A stretch of 64,000 nucleotides of DNA from Rhopalosiphum padi (Eukaryota > Arthropoda > Insecta > Hemiptera > Aphididae): NCBI RefSeq assembly GCF_020882245.1, contig NC_083597.1, forward strand, positions 3,010,581-3,074,580. The letters are read 5' to 3'. Position 1 is the stretch's first letter. Each line of letters begins with the position of its first letter. A model generated the notes under the pieces. The model saw nothing but the letters and a program-made list of their open reading frames with translations. It was not told where the DNA came from and did no database searches. This document shows positions 49,502 through 62,404 of the stretch, in pieces. The position numbers and the translations under genes were made by a program.

Positions 49502-49845
49502 CTATATAGTTTAAAAAATTTCAAACAATATGCCGATGTTGTAGCCATTAGAAAAAAGTTAAAATGCGTGGATTTTATGGTACATTGAATGAGGATTGTA
49601 TGAGATGTGTTATCCTAGCATCATAAGATAAAAATTGTTCGGTATTATGTTATTTATTGAGTAACAATGTACGATTAAAAAAAACTTTCGTGACATGGTA
49701 AATTGGTAACGTTACTGGTATGGTTATAAAATGTTTGTTTTCAGTTACAAATTTTTACACCATAGTGTTACCTATCATAGTATATTCTGGAATACTAGAA
49801 AGTAGAATCCAATCCTACTTAAAGTATATGTAATATACGTTCAAT

Positions 49846-50026
49846 AGCGGTTTCTAAATTTTTTTTCCGCTGTGCTCTTTTGGGGCCAAATTTAGCTGCG
49901 GTGCGTTTTTTTGACTACCATGAAAAACAAAACAAAAATATTCTATAAATTTCAAATTATTTACTATGAGCTTTAAATCGCGGTGCTCTTAGAAAGTACT
50001 TGCGGTGCATAGTTTGGAAACCACTG
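49846..50026. mobile_element. Decayed hAT-type MITE
   Basis: The left end AGCGGTTTCTAAA pairs with the right end TTTGGAAACCACT (reverse complement AGTGGTTTCCAAA). Related inverted pieces with GCGGTGCG-type repeats lie inside. No clear target duplication remains, suggesting an old copy. Confidence 0.55.
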
Positions 50027-50029
50027 TGT

Positions 50030-52800
50030 TAAACGTTAAACTAATTATTTCCCTTCTACAATGTATATCTTAGTATTTATGAGAAGCATTTGCTTACTTA
50101 CGGTATCTATAACTTTTTTGAAGTCATGTTACTCTTTTTCGGAATATGGGTTTTATCTGTGGTCGATTTACGAGATTGGCAATATGGAATTTTCTTGAGT
50201 AAAATACGGAATCATGATTGACTAGCAGTCTTGTAAAAAATACTTTTAAAATTGTATACATATATAAATTGTAATTAACTGCAAATATAAATATATCCTT
50301 TCAGAAGTATTTAAAATACATTTCAATTAAATTTAAGAAAAACAAATATACAAATTCTCGGCGTGTATTTAAATACTTTTTATACACTTGTTTAAATCAT
50401 TTTTTTACTTTACTTTATATGTTATGGTTATATATTTCTCTATAAAGTCTCGCACCATTTGTACAGGTGTAAGTTGTATGGTATATTCGTTGATCTTCAT
50501 CGTGCTTATAGTTGGCGATTTGTATGAGTTAAAAAAATAAAAAAAAATATTTATTCACTTAAAGTGTACCTATTATGTTTAAAAATACATTTCAGGGTAA
50601 TTTACAAGTGGTACCGTGTCACATTTCTTGAGTGTACAGACCACAGTTGGCTTGTCACGTAATTTCGTATTTGAATACTCTCCATCTCTGAATTTTGAAT
50701 CGTTCTGAATTTACGTTTTTATTAACAGTGGGATGGAGGTTAGCGCAGTAGAATGGAGCTTTTCCATTGTTTTTATTTTTAGTATTATGAGAGTACCTAT
50801 AAAAGAGTAGTTATAAAAATATTTTCTTGACGCGTTATTATTGGAATTCTTATTCGGGAAACTAATTGAATAAAATATTATTCAAATTTTATAATTTGAC
50901 AAATTTTACAAATTTTTATTATTTTTATTATTATGATTCATAATATTGAATAACAGCAATGAAATGTAATTTTAAAAAATATTTATAAATTAATGTCGTT
51001 ATATTTATTTGGCTTTAATTATTTTTAATGAAAACAAGATACAAATGATTATTTAAATTATTGCTTAAAAATAGTTATTTTACGCTTATAAGTATACTGA
51101 TTATTTACATAGTATAATAGTTTGTATACCTATTATAATCATATGTTTGGGAGGGGGGACTGTTGGGGCACCAGGTGATTTTAATTCAATCATTACAAGG
51201 CATGCTAATTTTTAATCTAAGAGGCACCTTTATTTATATTGTCTATGTACCTATATGTTTATAAATACCAATTTTGTATAACAATAATTGAGATTTGAGT
51301 TATTATTTTATATCAACAAATTCCTCTAAGCTTAAAGAAAATTTAAACAATTTGCAATATTATGTTTTGTTTTTAAATGCAGGGTTACTCAGAATCATTT
51401 TATAATAATTGTAATAATATATATATATTTTTTTAAATTTATTGTAATAAGCCAGTACTAGGTAGGTTAGGTTAGGTTAGGATATATCATATCCATCGAG
51501 CTGATAAAAATAAAACAAATGCTTATAATACTGTTCATGATTTATGTTCCTTGTACGGCGTTTTTTTTTTGTATGGCTCTTCAAATTTGAACGATATGCT
51601 TGATCGATATAGTTGAAAAAGTTTGTCTATATATTACGTATGTCAGTGTTTACTATATTATTATTATGATCATAGTACATATTTTAATAGTTATTTTTTT
51701 TTAATGTTTTTAAATGGTTTTAATAGGTTACGTAAAAAGTTTCATTATTTTAATTATTACAAAAGAATACATTTAAAATGTAATAATTTAATGTACATAT
51801 ATAAATTAAAATACACACAAAGTATATTTTGTTTTTGTTTTTTTCAATTGTTTTCGAACCAAATTAGATGTATTTTTTGATTTGTTATTCTAATAGAAAT
51901 AATAATATTTTTAATTACGTGCCAGTAAAAAATATTTAAATTATATTTTTGAGTTAATATTTTAAGTTTTAACGTATAATTAATATGTTGTATAACTGTT
52001 GCTAAATTCCACGTTTTATCGTATAGTAGAGTATAATATTTAAGTTGGTTTCGCTTCTGATTCCATACAATATAAATTGTTATTGTGTTTAAATGCTGAT
52101 TCATTATCTTATAATGATTATAATTTTTCTTAATGGTCTACATCACACCTGAGTTCTGAGTATGGATAATAAGTTATATGTTATAACTAATAACAGCCAC
52201 TAGAATATTTTATAGTGTTTGTATTTAAAACAAAAATGTATGTACCTATTATTTATGACTTATATTCATATCCAAAAACAAAGTTCACTAACTGTGAAAT
52301 GTTACCCATAAAATAATGTATAACACTGGGTTTTACTATACTTCTACGATGTCATCACGACGCCACGCATCGCATAATAGTATAGCTAAAATCATGGAGA
52401 TAACAATATTTACTGCAACGTTATAGAACTTTTCAACGAATCTCACAGCGAAATTAATGTTTGTTTATTTTGAGAACGAGTCGAGACTCTTGATCCTATA
52501 ACAGTGTTATATGAGCCTAACTTAGTTTCGTTACAATATGTACAAGCCATATATATATTTTTTTAATATATTCGATAATGGAAAAATAACACTGTATAGC
52601 CAATTTCAATACTGAAGCACGGAAAACTTGAGTTATTAAGTTCATTAAATGCAGAATTAAACATAACAACTATAGGAACTGATTTAACAAATATTACATT
52701 TTTACTTTTTAAATACTAATAAACCACCCTACTACATACAGATGTATACATGGATATAAATGTAAATTCTGGTTTAAATCAATATAGTTTTAAAGCGGCA
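50030..52800. other. AT-rich non-coding stretch
   Basis: No exon recognised. Holds the short TTAGG run listed separately. Confidence 0.45.
51463..51481 (+). repeat. Short interstitial TTAGG (insect telomere-type) repeat
   Basis: TAGG followed by three exact TTAGG units. TTAGG is the usual insect telomeric unit. A similar shorter run (TTTAGGTTAGGTTAGA) lies at 42322-42337. Such short runs can be chance or traces of telomere-type repair. Confidence 0.6.
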
Positions 52801-52859
52801 AGAGAAAATTACTTTTGTTTTGCGAATTTACATAGTCATTAATCATTATTCTTTTCATA

Positions 52860-55020
52860 TATTTTACACGTGACGTACATTAGGTTCAGGTATATACATA
52901 ATAGTATTATAGTGAGCAATATAATATGGTAAACAGCGGGATAAACGTTTATTTTTATGCGGTCCGACAGTCGGATGACGGTCCCTGTCGCTTTTAATCG
53001 GGTTCGTAAGACGATACGCGTGACCGCAGGCAAGCGGCGAGTTTTTTCGCATACACGTTACACATATTGCACGTATTAACAATATACGTGTGCGTATCTA
53101 ACGTAACGTATACCAATATGGGTTATGTTATTATCGTCTATTATCGTATATAATAACATAATATACTGGGTGATGCATTTAACGTAAAACACTTATTATT
53201 TAAAAACCTATTAACATTTTTAAAAATATTTATTTTTTACATAATTTTAAGCCGTTAAAAATAATATTTTTCCAAACATAAACATATTTTTACCATTTTT
53301 TTAATTGTTATATCATTTTTTAAAAATGTGAAGAATATTTTTTAATTTTTTGAGTATAAAAAACGAATTATGTACAATTAGCTTACAAGTAATAAGTATT
53401 CAAAGCAAAGATGAAAAGAGTTGGGTGGTAACGAAGTATCCCGAAAAATGTCGGTCTACAATTCATCGAAATATAACTAATAAGTAATAATTCTTGTAAT
53501 TAATAAGCTATTTGTCTGAAATTTGATATTTATAGATCAAAATATTTCAAATAATATTCTGCTTTTAAATATAAAATTAAAAATGTATATTGTAATTCAA
53601 AATAGTAAAAATATATTTTGAAATGACTATATTTGAAATATTTCAAAAACGTTAATATTTTCTGTAATAATGAGTGTCTTGTATTTAATGGATCATTCCG
53701 TATATATTATGAAATATGTGTCACGTATCGGGTCCATATATTAATATTATAATATTGTCATCTGTTAAACCAAATATATATATATATGTATATAGGCACT
53801 GAGGATTTCGGGTGTCGCACATTCATAATGCAGCTACCTATACTCATATAATTGAATATAATATCATTGCTGGTATATATATATATATGTATATTATATA
53901 CTTTGCACATTGCATGGAGAATCTAGCGGCCAGCCGGCGTATATGATATGATATTATGCCATACGTCTTTTCTCCTATATATATCATATGCGTTATAATA
54001 TATAGGTATATACAAAATATCAACACGATTTGCACTTCGCCTATATATTGTACTATATTAAAGGTTGTGACTTGGGTTAAGTTTAGTACTCAGTTTAGTC
54101 TTATTTTTATGTATATAATATATAGATGGGGTTAGATGTAGCACCTTAAGGTTAGATTATACTTATATGTGGTTCGGTCGAGGATATAAGGTACAAGTCT
54201 GCACGTCATAACAATATAATATATTTTATTATAATACCCGAGACGGATCGTTTACACGCTGCGAGTTCGCGTACTCCATCACTCTCTCATTCACTTTTCC
54301 ATATATGTATAATACATATGCATATTATAATATATATTATATACGTAGTATATAAATATGATAAATAAAACCGCGTCAACGGGTTGTTATATACTCGAAC
54401 GTAAATATAAACATCGTATAATCCTACGAAACAATAATATGTAATATGCGGTGGTATAATTTATTATATCGATAGTAATACGAACGGTATATTACGTCGT
54501 ATCACGTAATAGTGGTCGCGAAGCTGTACCCGCACCTATATGGATATTAATGGTAGTTACAAAAGTATCAAGGAGAAAAATGTAAATCATCAAGAATATC
54601 TGCGATGAAAGAAATTGTCTAAAATTAAAAATGTCAAAAAATGGAAATATTTAAAAAAAGGATGAACTAAGGTGGTAATTGTTCTGCTGTATAGTTGTAG
54701 GTGTTGCGTGTAGTGTGTACCATGTCATCGAGTACTAAGTCACTATAACGCATGTGTGATAACTATTAAATATTGTACATGAAAACCGATTCTAAGCGAA
54801 GACGGTCTGTCAGCCTATATATTATTATTATTATTTATTATTTTATTAACTATATTTTATGATTAATTCATATTGTATACTATTAATTACCCATGAATAA
54901 TATTTTTAAATTATAAATAAGAATTTATAGTATATTAAACAAATTATCAAATTATAATTACTTATAGGTACTAACAAATTAAATAAATTATAATTAATTA
55001 ATGGTTATTGGTTCGCGGTG
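52860..55020. other. Mixed region with CpG-bearing islands, no supported gene
   Basis: Islands at 52.94-53.1 and 54.2-54.5 kb contain CpG and open frames but no splice-supported exon. TA-rich microsatellite-like runs are frequent (53.77, 53.87 and 54.3 kb). Confidence 0.35.
54660..54830 (+). repeat. Dispersed repeat, diverged copy of part of the 34 kb element
   Basis: The marker GTTCTGCTGTATA (54681) is followed 107 bp later by GATTCTAAGCGAAGACGGTC. In the 34.2 kb element GTTCTGCTGTATA (34353) is followed 98 bp later by GATTCTGAACGGAGATGATT. The shared order and spacing show common origin. No inverted ends are visible at this copy. Confidence 0.6.
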
Positions 55021-55930
55021 TCCGTTTTGTGTTTGGTTTTGTTTTCAAACACAGTCATTGAGCTCGACAATGCGTTATGAGTGTCGTCTGGCGCGTGTGC
55101 GACGAATATATTATATTATTATTATTATTATTTGGCCAGAATGCCGAAGCGCACGTCATCATTAGACTATATTGATGGTGGTATTATAACCATGCACTGC
55201 AAGAAATACCACGTATACCGTATACCACACGTATACGTATATGCAGTTGCGGAGGGAGCAGATGCGCGCGCGTGCGGTGCCGCGTCCGGAAGCACGACGT
55301 ACGCGTGTCGCGCGCGCGACGTTACAAGACAACTCGGTGGCGGACGTATTTTTATAATATTATTATAATTTATAATAATAATAATATGATATATTGTTGT
55401 TGTTCACGCGCGCGAAGCGAATCCTAACTGCCTTCCTCCCATCCTAATTGTCCTTTACTTCGCGCACAAGAACGCCGCCGCGACCACCCAGCGATCACTG
55501 TCGTGTTTTGATCTGCGGCAACCGCGCGCCGACAACCCTTGATTCATGTGTGTGTGTGTGTTTGTTTTTGTTTTCGGGTCCACAACAACAGCAGCCGCCG
55601 CCGTCATCTCCCGCCGTCGTTCCGTGCCACCGTCGCCGCCGTGCCGACGAAGAGGAAGGGGAAGACTGGCACCGTCACCGGACCAGTACCGTCGTCGTCC
55701 CGTCGCTGCCGAACGGAGGCGGTCGCAACGGCAGTAGTGCCGTAAACCCGGAACAGTCCGCCCGCAGTCGGACGCACCGCACCGACGACACGCACGCGTC
55801 GTACGCCACCGCCGCAAAGGTCGAAGACGAAGTTCGTCGTTTAACACGCGGTCGCTTGCCTTTGCCGACGACGACTGATCACGAATCAGCTACAGCCGCG
55901 GCTCTCGACTACCGAAGACGACGGTACGGC
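55021..55930 (+). promoter_or_regulatory. CpG-rich promoter and 5' UTR-like block
   Basis: This is the most GC- and CpG-rich block in the window, with alternating CG and GT runs (55265-55320, 55548-55560) and simple CCG/ACG-type triplets. It precedes the first in-frame ATG of the exon at 55931. Long open frames here on both strands are explained by the lack of A and T rather than by coding. It looks like the promoter and leader of a regulated, probably developmental or neural, gene. Confidence 0.45.
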
Positions 55931-56049
55931 ATGTACGCCACGGCAGCTGTAACTGCGGACGACCGTTATGGACACCGGTACGGGCTGTCCTCTGGCTTGA
56001 CGACGCAGGACCCGAAGACTTCGTCGGCAGCCGCAGCGTTCTTTTTGAG
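55931..56049 (+). CDS. Probable first coding exon of an unrecognised gene
   Basis: The exon begins MYATAAVTADDRYGHRYGLS, continues with SGLTTQDPKT and an Ala run, and ends FFL with two bases left before the donor AG/GTCAGT at 56050. The frame is open upstream to about 55448, but 55931 is the first ATG in it. The exon is low-complexity and GC-rich, as is common for the N-terminus of insect transcription factors, channels and scaffold proteins; no family is recognised. No further exon was found in the remaining 8 kb, so intron 1 must be long. Confidence 0.45.
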
Positions 56050-59000
56050 GTCAGTGCTACGTTAATAAAACTCATAAATTATATAGTGTTTTAAGAGAAC
56101 GATACGCATACTTAGGGCCACCGCCACCGCATATATTTACATATATTACGGGATAAACGATTTTGGCTCGATTCTAAAAACAAAAACCTTCTCTAAACCT
56201 AATTCTATAGTGATTTTTATATTCTGGAGATAATTTTCGCCTATCATATGTGGTAATTGGTAAAAGGTCATGTATCTTGTTGTGGGGTTTTATAATATTT
56301 GCACTGTGCAATACGCCAATAAAGGACACGTCTCATGATGTTTGTCACAGACATGCAACTGCAATTCGCCGTCACTCTATGCTAATTACATAAAAACTCT
56401 TGTTTATAGCTATTAACTTTGGTTTCAATAATAACTAACAAAAAAACAGAAGAAATATATTTTTTTTTTTCGTGTACAAGTTTTATTTTACGAACATATA
56501 TGATACTTGATGATATCTATATAAAAGCATAATAATATGGATATAACAAGGTTAAAAACAATCTAATAAATATGGCACAAAGAGCAACCCTTATGAGAAG
56601 TTTGTTGGGACAAAGTGACATGATGTTAAAAAAAGGGAAAATTCCGTTTTACGTTATTGTTATTATTATATGTGTTTGTTTTCGTCTTATTTACACAAAA
56701 CACAACAAATTTGACTTCTGTAGAATCAATTTTATATTGTTGACTTAATGCTTAAATATTGGTGTATTTATCTATTATCAAACTTTAATGTAAGTACTAA
56801 TAACATTATCAACTAAGCTTTTCAGTCACGAACTTTTTTCGATATTATAATTTTTAGACGAGATATGGCCATTTTTAGATTGTAACATTTCACATTTCTT
56901 GCTTTGAAATTAAGATATCGAATACAAGCCGATACTTAAGCACAAACAATGTTTTGATCTTTAAATTTGATAATATAGGTGAATTAGCTCTAATATTTAA
57001 GCTGAGATCAATAAATTGGTTCTGCTGAATTCAAATTTGATACGTTTTACAATTTTGAGACGGAAACAACACGTGCATAAATAGCGTTTTCTTAATAAGT
57101 ATAATATATTATGTACAATTATTGACGTACATAGGACGTATAGTTGCAGTGATTGCTTAGACATCTCCTGTTATTTTGTAATTGAGTCCCTAAATCGGAA
57201 ATAATTTTTTCTTTTAATAATGTTATTATGTTTATAATTATTATATATGTATATAAATACCTAAACATTCATAATAATTTATTCGAATTCTTAGAAGAGG
57301 GCCCAAATAAAGTAGTGTGCTCAAAAATTCTCTAAAATTTTACTTGAAATTCGGGTTTACACGTTTTTTTTTTGCGCTCCAATCACATCTCTGATAGATA
57401 TTTTATAAGAGCACAAAAAGTAATTTTATGGATTATTTAAGATTTCGGTTGATAATGTTAATTGTGCGATTCGACAGTATTATAAGTTACATAACAATTA
57501 ATGATTCATCAATCGAAAACAACGAGCGATAGTTAATACATTATGAAAAATGTTTCATCATGTGTCACCAAAATATACTGTACGTGTTATTGTTCTTGAT
57601 CACATAGTTCATTGAAATGGATAAACATGTATGATAGTAATACTAAAATAATTATAAATTACCGCGTGAGTGTATCTGTAATATGTATTGGATACCACAC
57701 TGAACTATAAAATAATATGCATACGCATGGTTTTAATTGTGTTATAGTCAAGTTGGTAAAAATAAATTTATGAAGTTCATACATGTTATAGTATTGTTAC
57801 GAATTCAAAAATCCACAATTATTGTTTTTGCATAGCAAGCATTTTAAACATCGACTCGATTGAATATAATATGTAATGTCTGTATATTAGTCTGTATTGA
57901 GAGTATCTGAAGTGTGTTTGATAATCATATTGCAGTTATTATACCAATGAACCCCTCAAGTTTATAACTTCATACAGTGTGTCATATACGAATGTATACG
58001 TGGTTAGTTGGTATCTCTAATAACAATCATTTTGATATTGACAAACTTTTGGTCTCTTGCCCCGGGTGGTCAACATGGGGTTACAATTTATAAATGGCAA
58101 ACCATATTTATTATTATCGTTGGATTGTTTCATTATGTTATAACTTCAAAATGCTATAATAAATTATAAATAACCTAGAACATGTTTATTGATAGTGTTT
58201 TTTTTTCTAATGTATTCATTAATTATGAACCGCGACAGCATCAAAAGAGGAGCTTTTAGTTTTAATAAATAATTGAGACAAATTTATTTTAAAATGTTTG
58301 GAAATTATAGTACTATAAATTCCTAAACGTGTATCTAGATTCAATTTATAATAAGAAAATAATTCGTTTAAGACCCAAAAATAAACGATTTTTTTTTTTT
58401 ATAAACATAGTTTGAATAACATATTATTTCTTTAATATTTTGAAGTATATAAGTATTTTAAATTCAATCAAGTGCTTATTGCGTGAACAACTGGGATATA
58501 ATTATCGTTTACAGATCCCAATCATTATGTATTTTATTATTATAGGGGTAATATGTTATTTTTTTAATACGAATGCTATCTTACCTTTGATTCTTAATAC
58601 CACTCTTGTTAGAGTTAACTTAAAAGAGCTTAGTTGAAATAATTATATTGATATTTACGTTTAGTAGAAAACATGATAGAAATAAAATATGAATTATACT
58701 TTATTTTGCATTTAAATTACTTTAATTTAAAATCAGATTTTTAATTTACCCTACTATTTATTTCACTATACTATTATTACTATTGTGACCATAGTCTTCA
58801 AGTCTATAAATATATTATAATAAATTATACACACCAAATACTTGTAAAATAAAATAATTACATTTTTTTTACTATTGTTTAAAGTTTAAACATTTAAATT
58901 TATTCTTTATTCTTTGCATATAACGTTAAGACTTGAAACGGATATATTCAGTAATATAATTAAGGGCTATTAACATTAAAACTTATTATATCATAACAAT

Positions 59001-62000
59001 AATTTCAAATTATTGTTTAGTTAAAAATATTTGATCACTCCGCAGCAGTGTCAAATAAACATAAACGTTTTGTTTTTTTTTGTATACGGAATGTACAAGT
59101 ATTATCTTAAATAATAAAGCAATAGTTTCCGTTTATGTTTTGTTGAAAGAAATCAAATCGTACAATAATAAAAGCAGCGCATTCATGAAATTAAATAATA
59201 CGTATTATTTAATTCAATACATTTGGAGCATAACAATGTCTTATAATATTGTCTATTACTTTATTATTTTTTTTTAGTATAAATAGTTTAAGGTTATTCA
59301 TTAGCCGTATAGCTAAAATTAGTTGTGTTGTATGCATTTTTTCGTATGCATTTGATTCCGTCGAAAATGTTGGACATCCGGTAATATAGAAAACAACATG
59401 TTTCGAATGTAGTGAAGCAAAAAAAAAAAAAACAATTGACGTGTTGCACTATTCATGCGATCATCTCCGTCCATGCCATTAGTTCCATATACATTTTTAA
59501 TGGTGCAAAAGGGACATGGTTCCCATAGGACGGGGTTTTGATGGTTCGTTGATCGTCTGGTCGTTGTTTTTTGTTATTGTTCTTTTTGTATCCGTAATAT
59601 CCGTATCCGGCTTGTGAAAACTATTACAGAAAGTAGATAACATAATGAAAATCGCAATGATAAACTCTATTATAATATAAGTATACTGTACTGTACTGTT
59701 CTATTTAAGACTTGGAGTATAATTCATAATATTTCTATACTATAGTATAATTGCATAATGTATAATTTTTAAATCGTATTTTTTTTTATATATATTATTA
59801 TGTACAGTGTAGACTACTTCATGTTTCCGGAATTCTACATTTTAGTTACATATTATGCAATTGTATGCATAAACTCATTTGTTAAAACTAAAAAAATATT
59901 TAATAATGAAATGCATAAAACGCATATTTTTTTTTATAAAAGGCAATCATTTACACAAATTATCAGAGAAAGTTTAACAATTTAGTGAGTTATATAAATA
60001 ATTAAATATTATTTCAAAAACGTATTCGTTACATTTTTTATTTTTATGAAATTTAAACGCTAAATTACGATTAAGCTAATTTCTGAAATGTAGTAAAGAT
60101 CCAAGTGTTCTTCATATTGTCTTATATAATAGGTAGGTAGTGGTGTTATAAAATAGTTCAATAGTTGTAGATTTAATAGACGTATAGATCTATATAATTA
60201 TTGTATAATTAAAATATTTAGAACGAAATGTAATTACTATTTTTGACGATATTCATAATTATATATAACTATCCACGATAATAATAATACATCTGACAGT
60301 GTTCACAATAAAATAAAAATTTTTATTATTAATTATGGAAAATAATGTAAAATAATATAGCATTTTATCATGAGAAAATGGTATAATATTTATTGTCTTG
60401 TAATTTCCGATTTTCTGAACTTATTCTGAAATATTTTGGTGGTAGATAGCGTACTCTGTACTATTTCTCAATGAGTTGTGTTATACTTAAATTAATAAAA
60501 TATAAGATTGTTATAGTCTAAACTCAGTACTGTGTACAGTATACTTGTATATCGATAAATTATGGAAATAATTAATTTTTGTTTTGTTTTGCCACTCTTC
60601 CAATGCCAGTGAGATAGTGGAACACATGACCATTTCTTTGAGCTTTTCTTTATGGGGTCCTACCAAAAAACTTGATTATCATTATCGCATTTTAGGTATA
60701 TATGCTTCAAGGGGAGAAGGACTTGTTATGAAGTGTAGTGTCGGTCTGGTGCACTCTAAATAATTCATAAGGCCCATAAATCAGACTGCATTAATTAAAC
60801 TACTATATATAATATAATAATACGTGTGGTGGCGAAAGATGGAACACCAATGCAACCGGGGATCGTCATCATCAAATCGGTAGAATTAATAAGTACTTAT
60901 TTTATTAATATTTATTAAAAGAGGGTTCATGCAGCAATTGCGTGTGTTTTCTCTCTGCAATGTCTTTCTTGAACGATTAATTTATTTATTTTTACAACAG
61001 TTTTATGTTTATGCCATTCATAATATGTTTGAAATATTAACACATTAATATTCTGGAAAACGTATTATTATATATATTCTTAACAAAATAAAATACCAAT
61101 AGATGCAACGCAATGTAAATGGTTTTTATTAAAATCTTAATAGGTATTTATAGTATTTTTGTATTCAACTAGTGGAAACAAAATTCAACGAAACTCTTTT
61201 TTGTCATATTTAAGTCATTATTAAAAAATATAATTTATTTTGTATTAATATAGGTATAATAGTGTATTTCCAACTGTTATATATTACAAATTCTGAATAG
61301 TTTCACAACAAAAAAGTGATTTAAATATAATTTTTAGTTTATTTTCGGCTTAAAAAGCTACTGACTTTCAACATTTTGTTTGTGCTCAGTAAAAAAAAAA
61401 ACAACAACATTGTTTTGAAATACTCCTTTGTTCTCTTTATTTTAAGAATAATATAGAGTACATAATTAAATGTATAACTAAATATTTATTATTAATTATA
61501 AAATTGAAGGGAACAATATAAACAAATTTAAATAGAATAATTAAATAATAGTATAGTTTCTCATAAAACATTGCGAGTATATTTTGTTATAACTTAATAT
61601 TACAATGTAACACTAAATTCATTTGAAATTTTCTAAAAACACTTTTAATAAATATTAATATATAAATGTTCCACTAATATAAATGATTGCTGCAGCTTGC
61701 ATGATACATATAGATTTTTAATATTTTGAAATATTATAATAAATAATTAAAAAAATATATTTTATCGATCTAATCATTGATTTATTGTAGATATTAAAGA
61801 TAAGTGTGTTTTTATTTTAGGCCAATTTTTCATTACTTTTTAAAATTTTGGAAACTCAATAAATATAATTTGAAAATTTTAACGACGTTTCTTTGTTATT
61901 CGTATTATGATCTTTTTTTTAAAAATTAAACTTGGAAAAGTCGTTCTATATAGTATAAATTATGGTGACATAAAGTATTTTTGTAAAGCTAAACATACAG

Positions 62001-62370
62001 AATAAGCATACAATATATACTGTAATAATGGGTTCTCGACGATTGTCAGTTAATTATCCGTAACACATGAGAGGCGCACACGTATTATTATTATTATTAT
62101 TATTAAGGGGTTTCGCATGCGCTCGGCGTGTAAACCAAACAGATTAATGGGTGGTAACGATGGCGTGCGGTTATGCGAGGGTCGTCTTTTTCGTATTATA
62201 TTTAAGGAGTGAATAATATTGTTATAAATCAATCAATAATAATTTTAATTCGTTAAGTCAATGCGTTTGTTTTATTCTATAGTTGTACTATTCGATGCAC
62301 CAAGTTAAATTGTGTGCAGAAATACACTATAGTTACCATACATTCACTCATATGTATGTATATGCACGTA

Positions 62371-62404
<34 letters not shown>

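Noticed and set aside
55448..55930. Long open frames on both strands in the CpG-rich block
   Set aside because: Openness is explained by scarcity of A/T; composition is Arg/Pro/Ser low complexity and there is no in-frame ATG before 55931.
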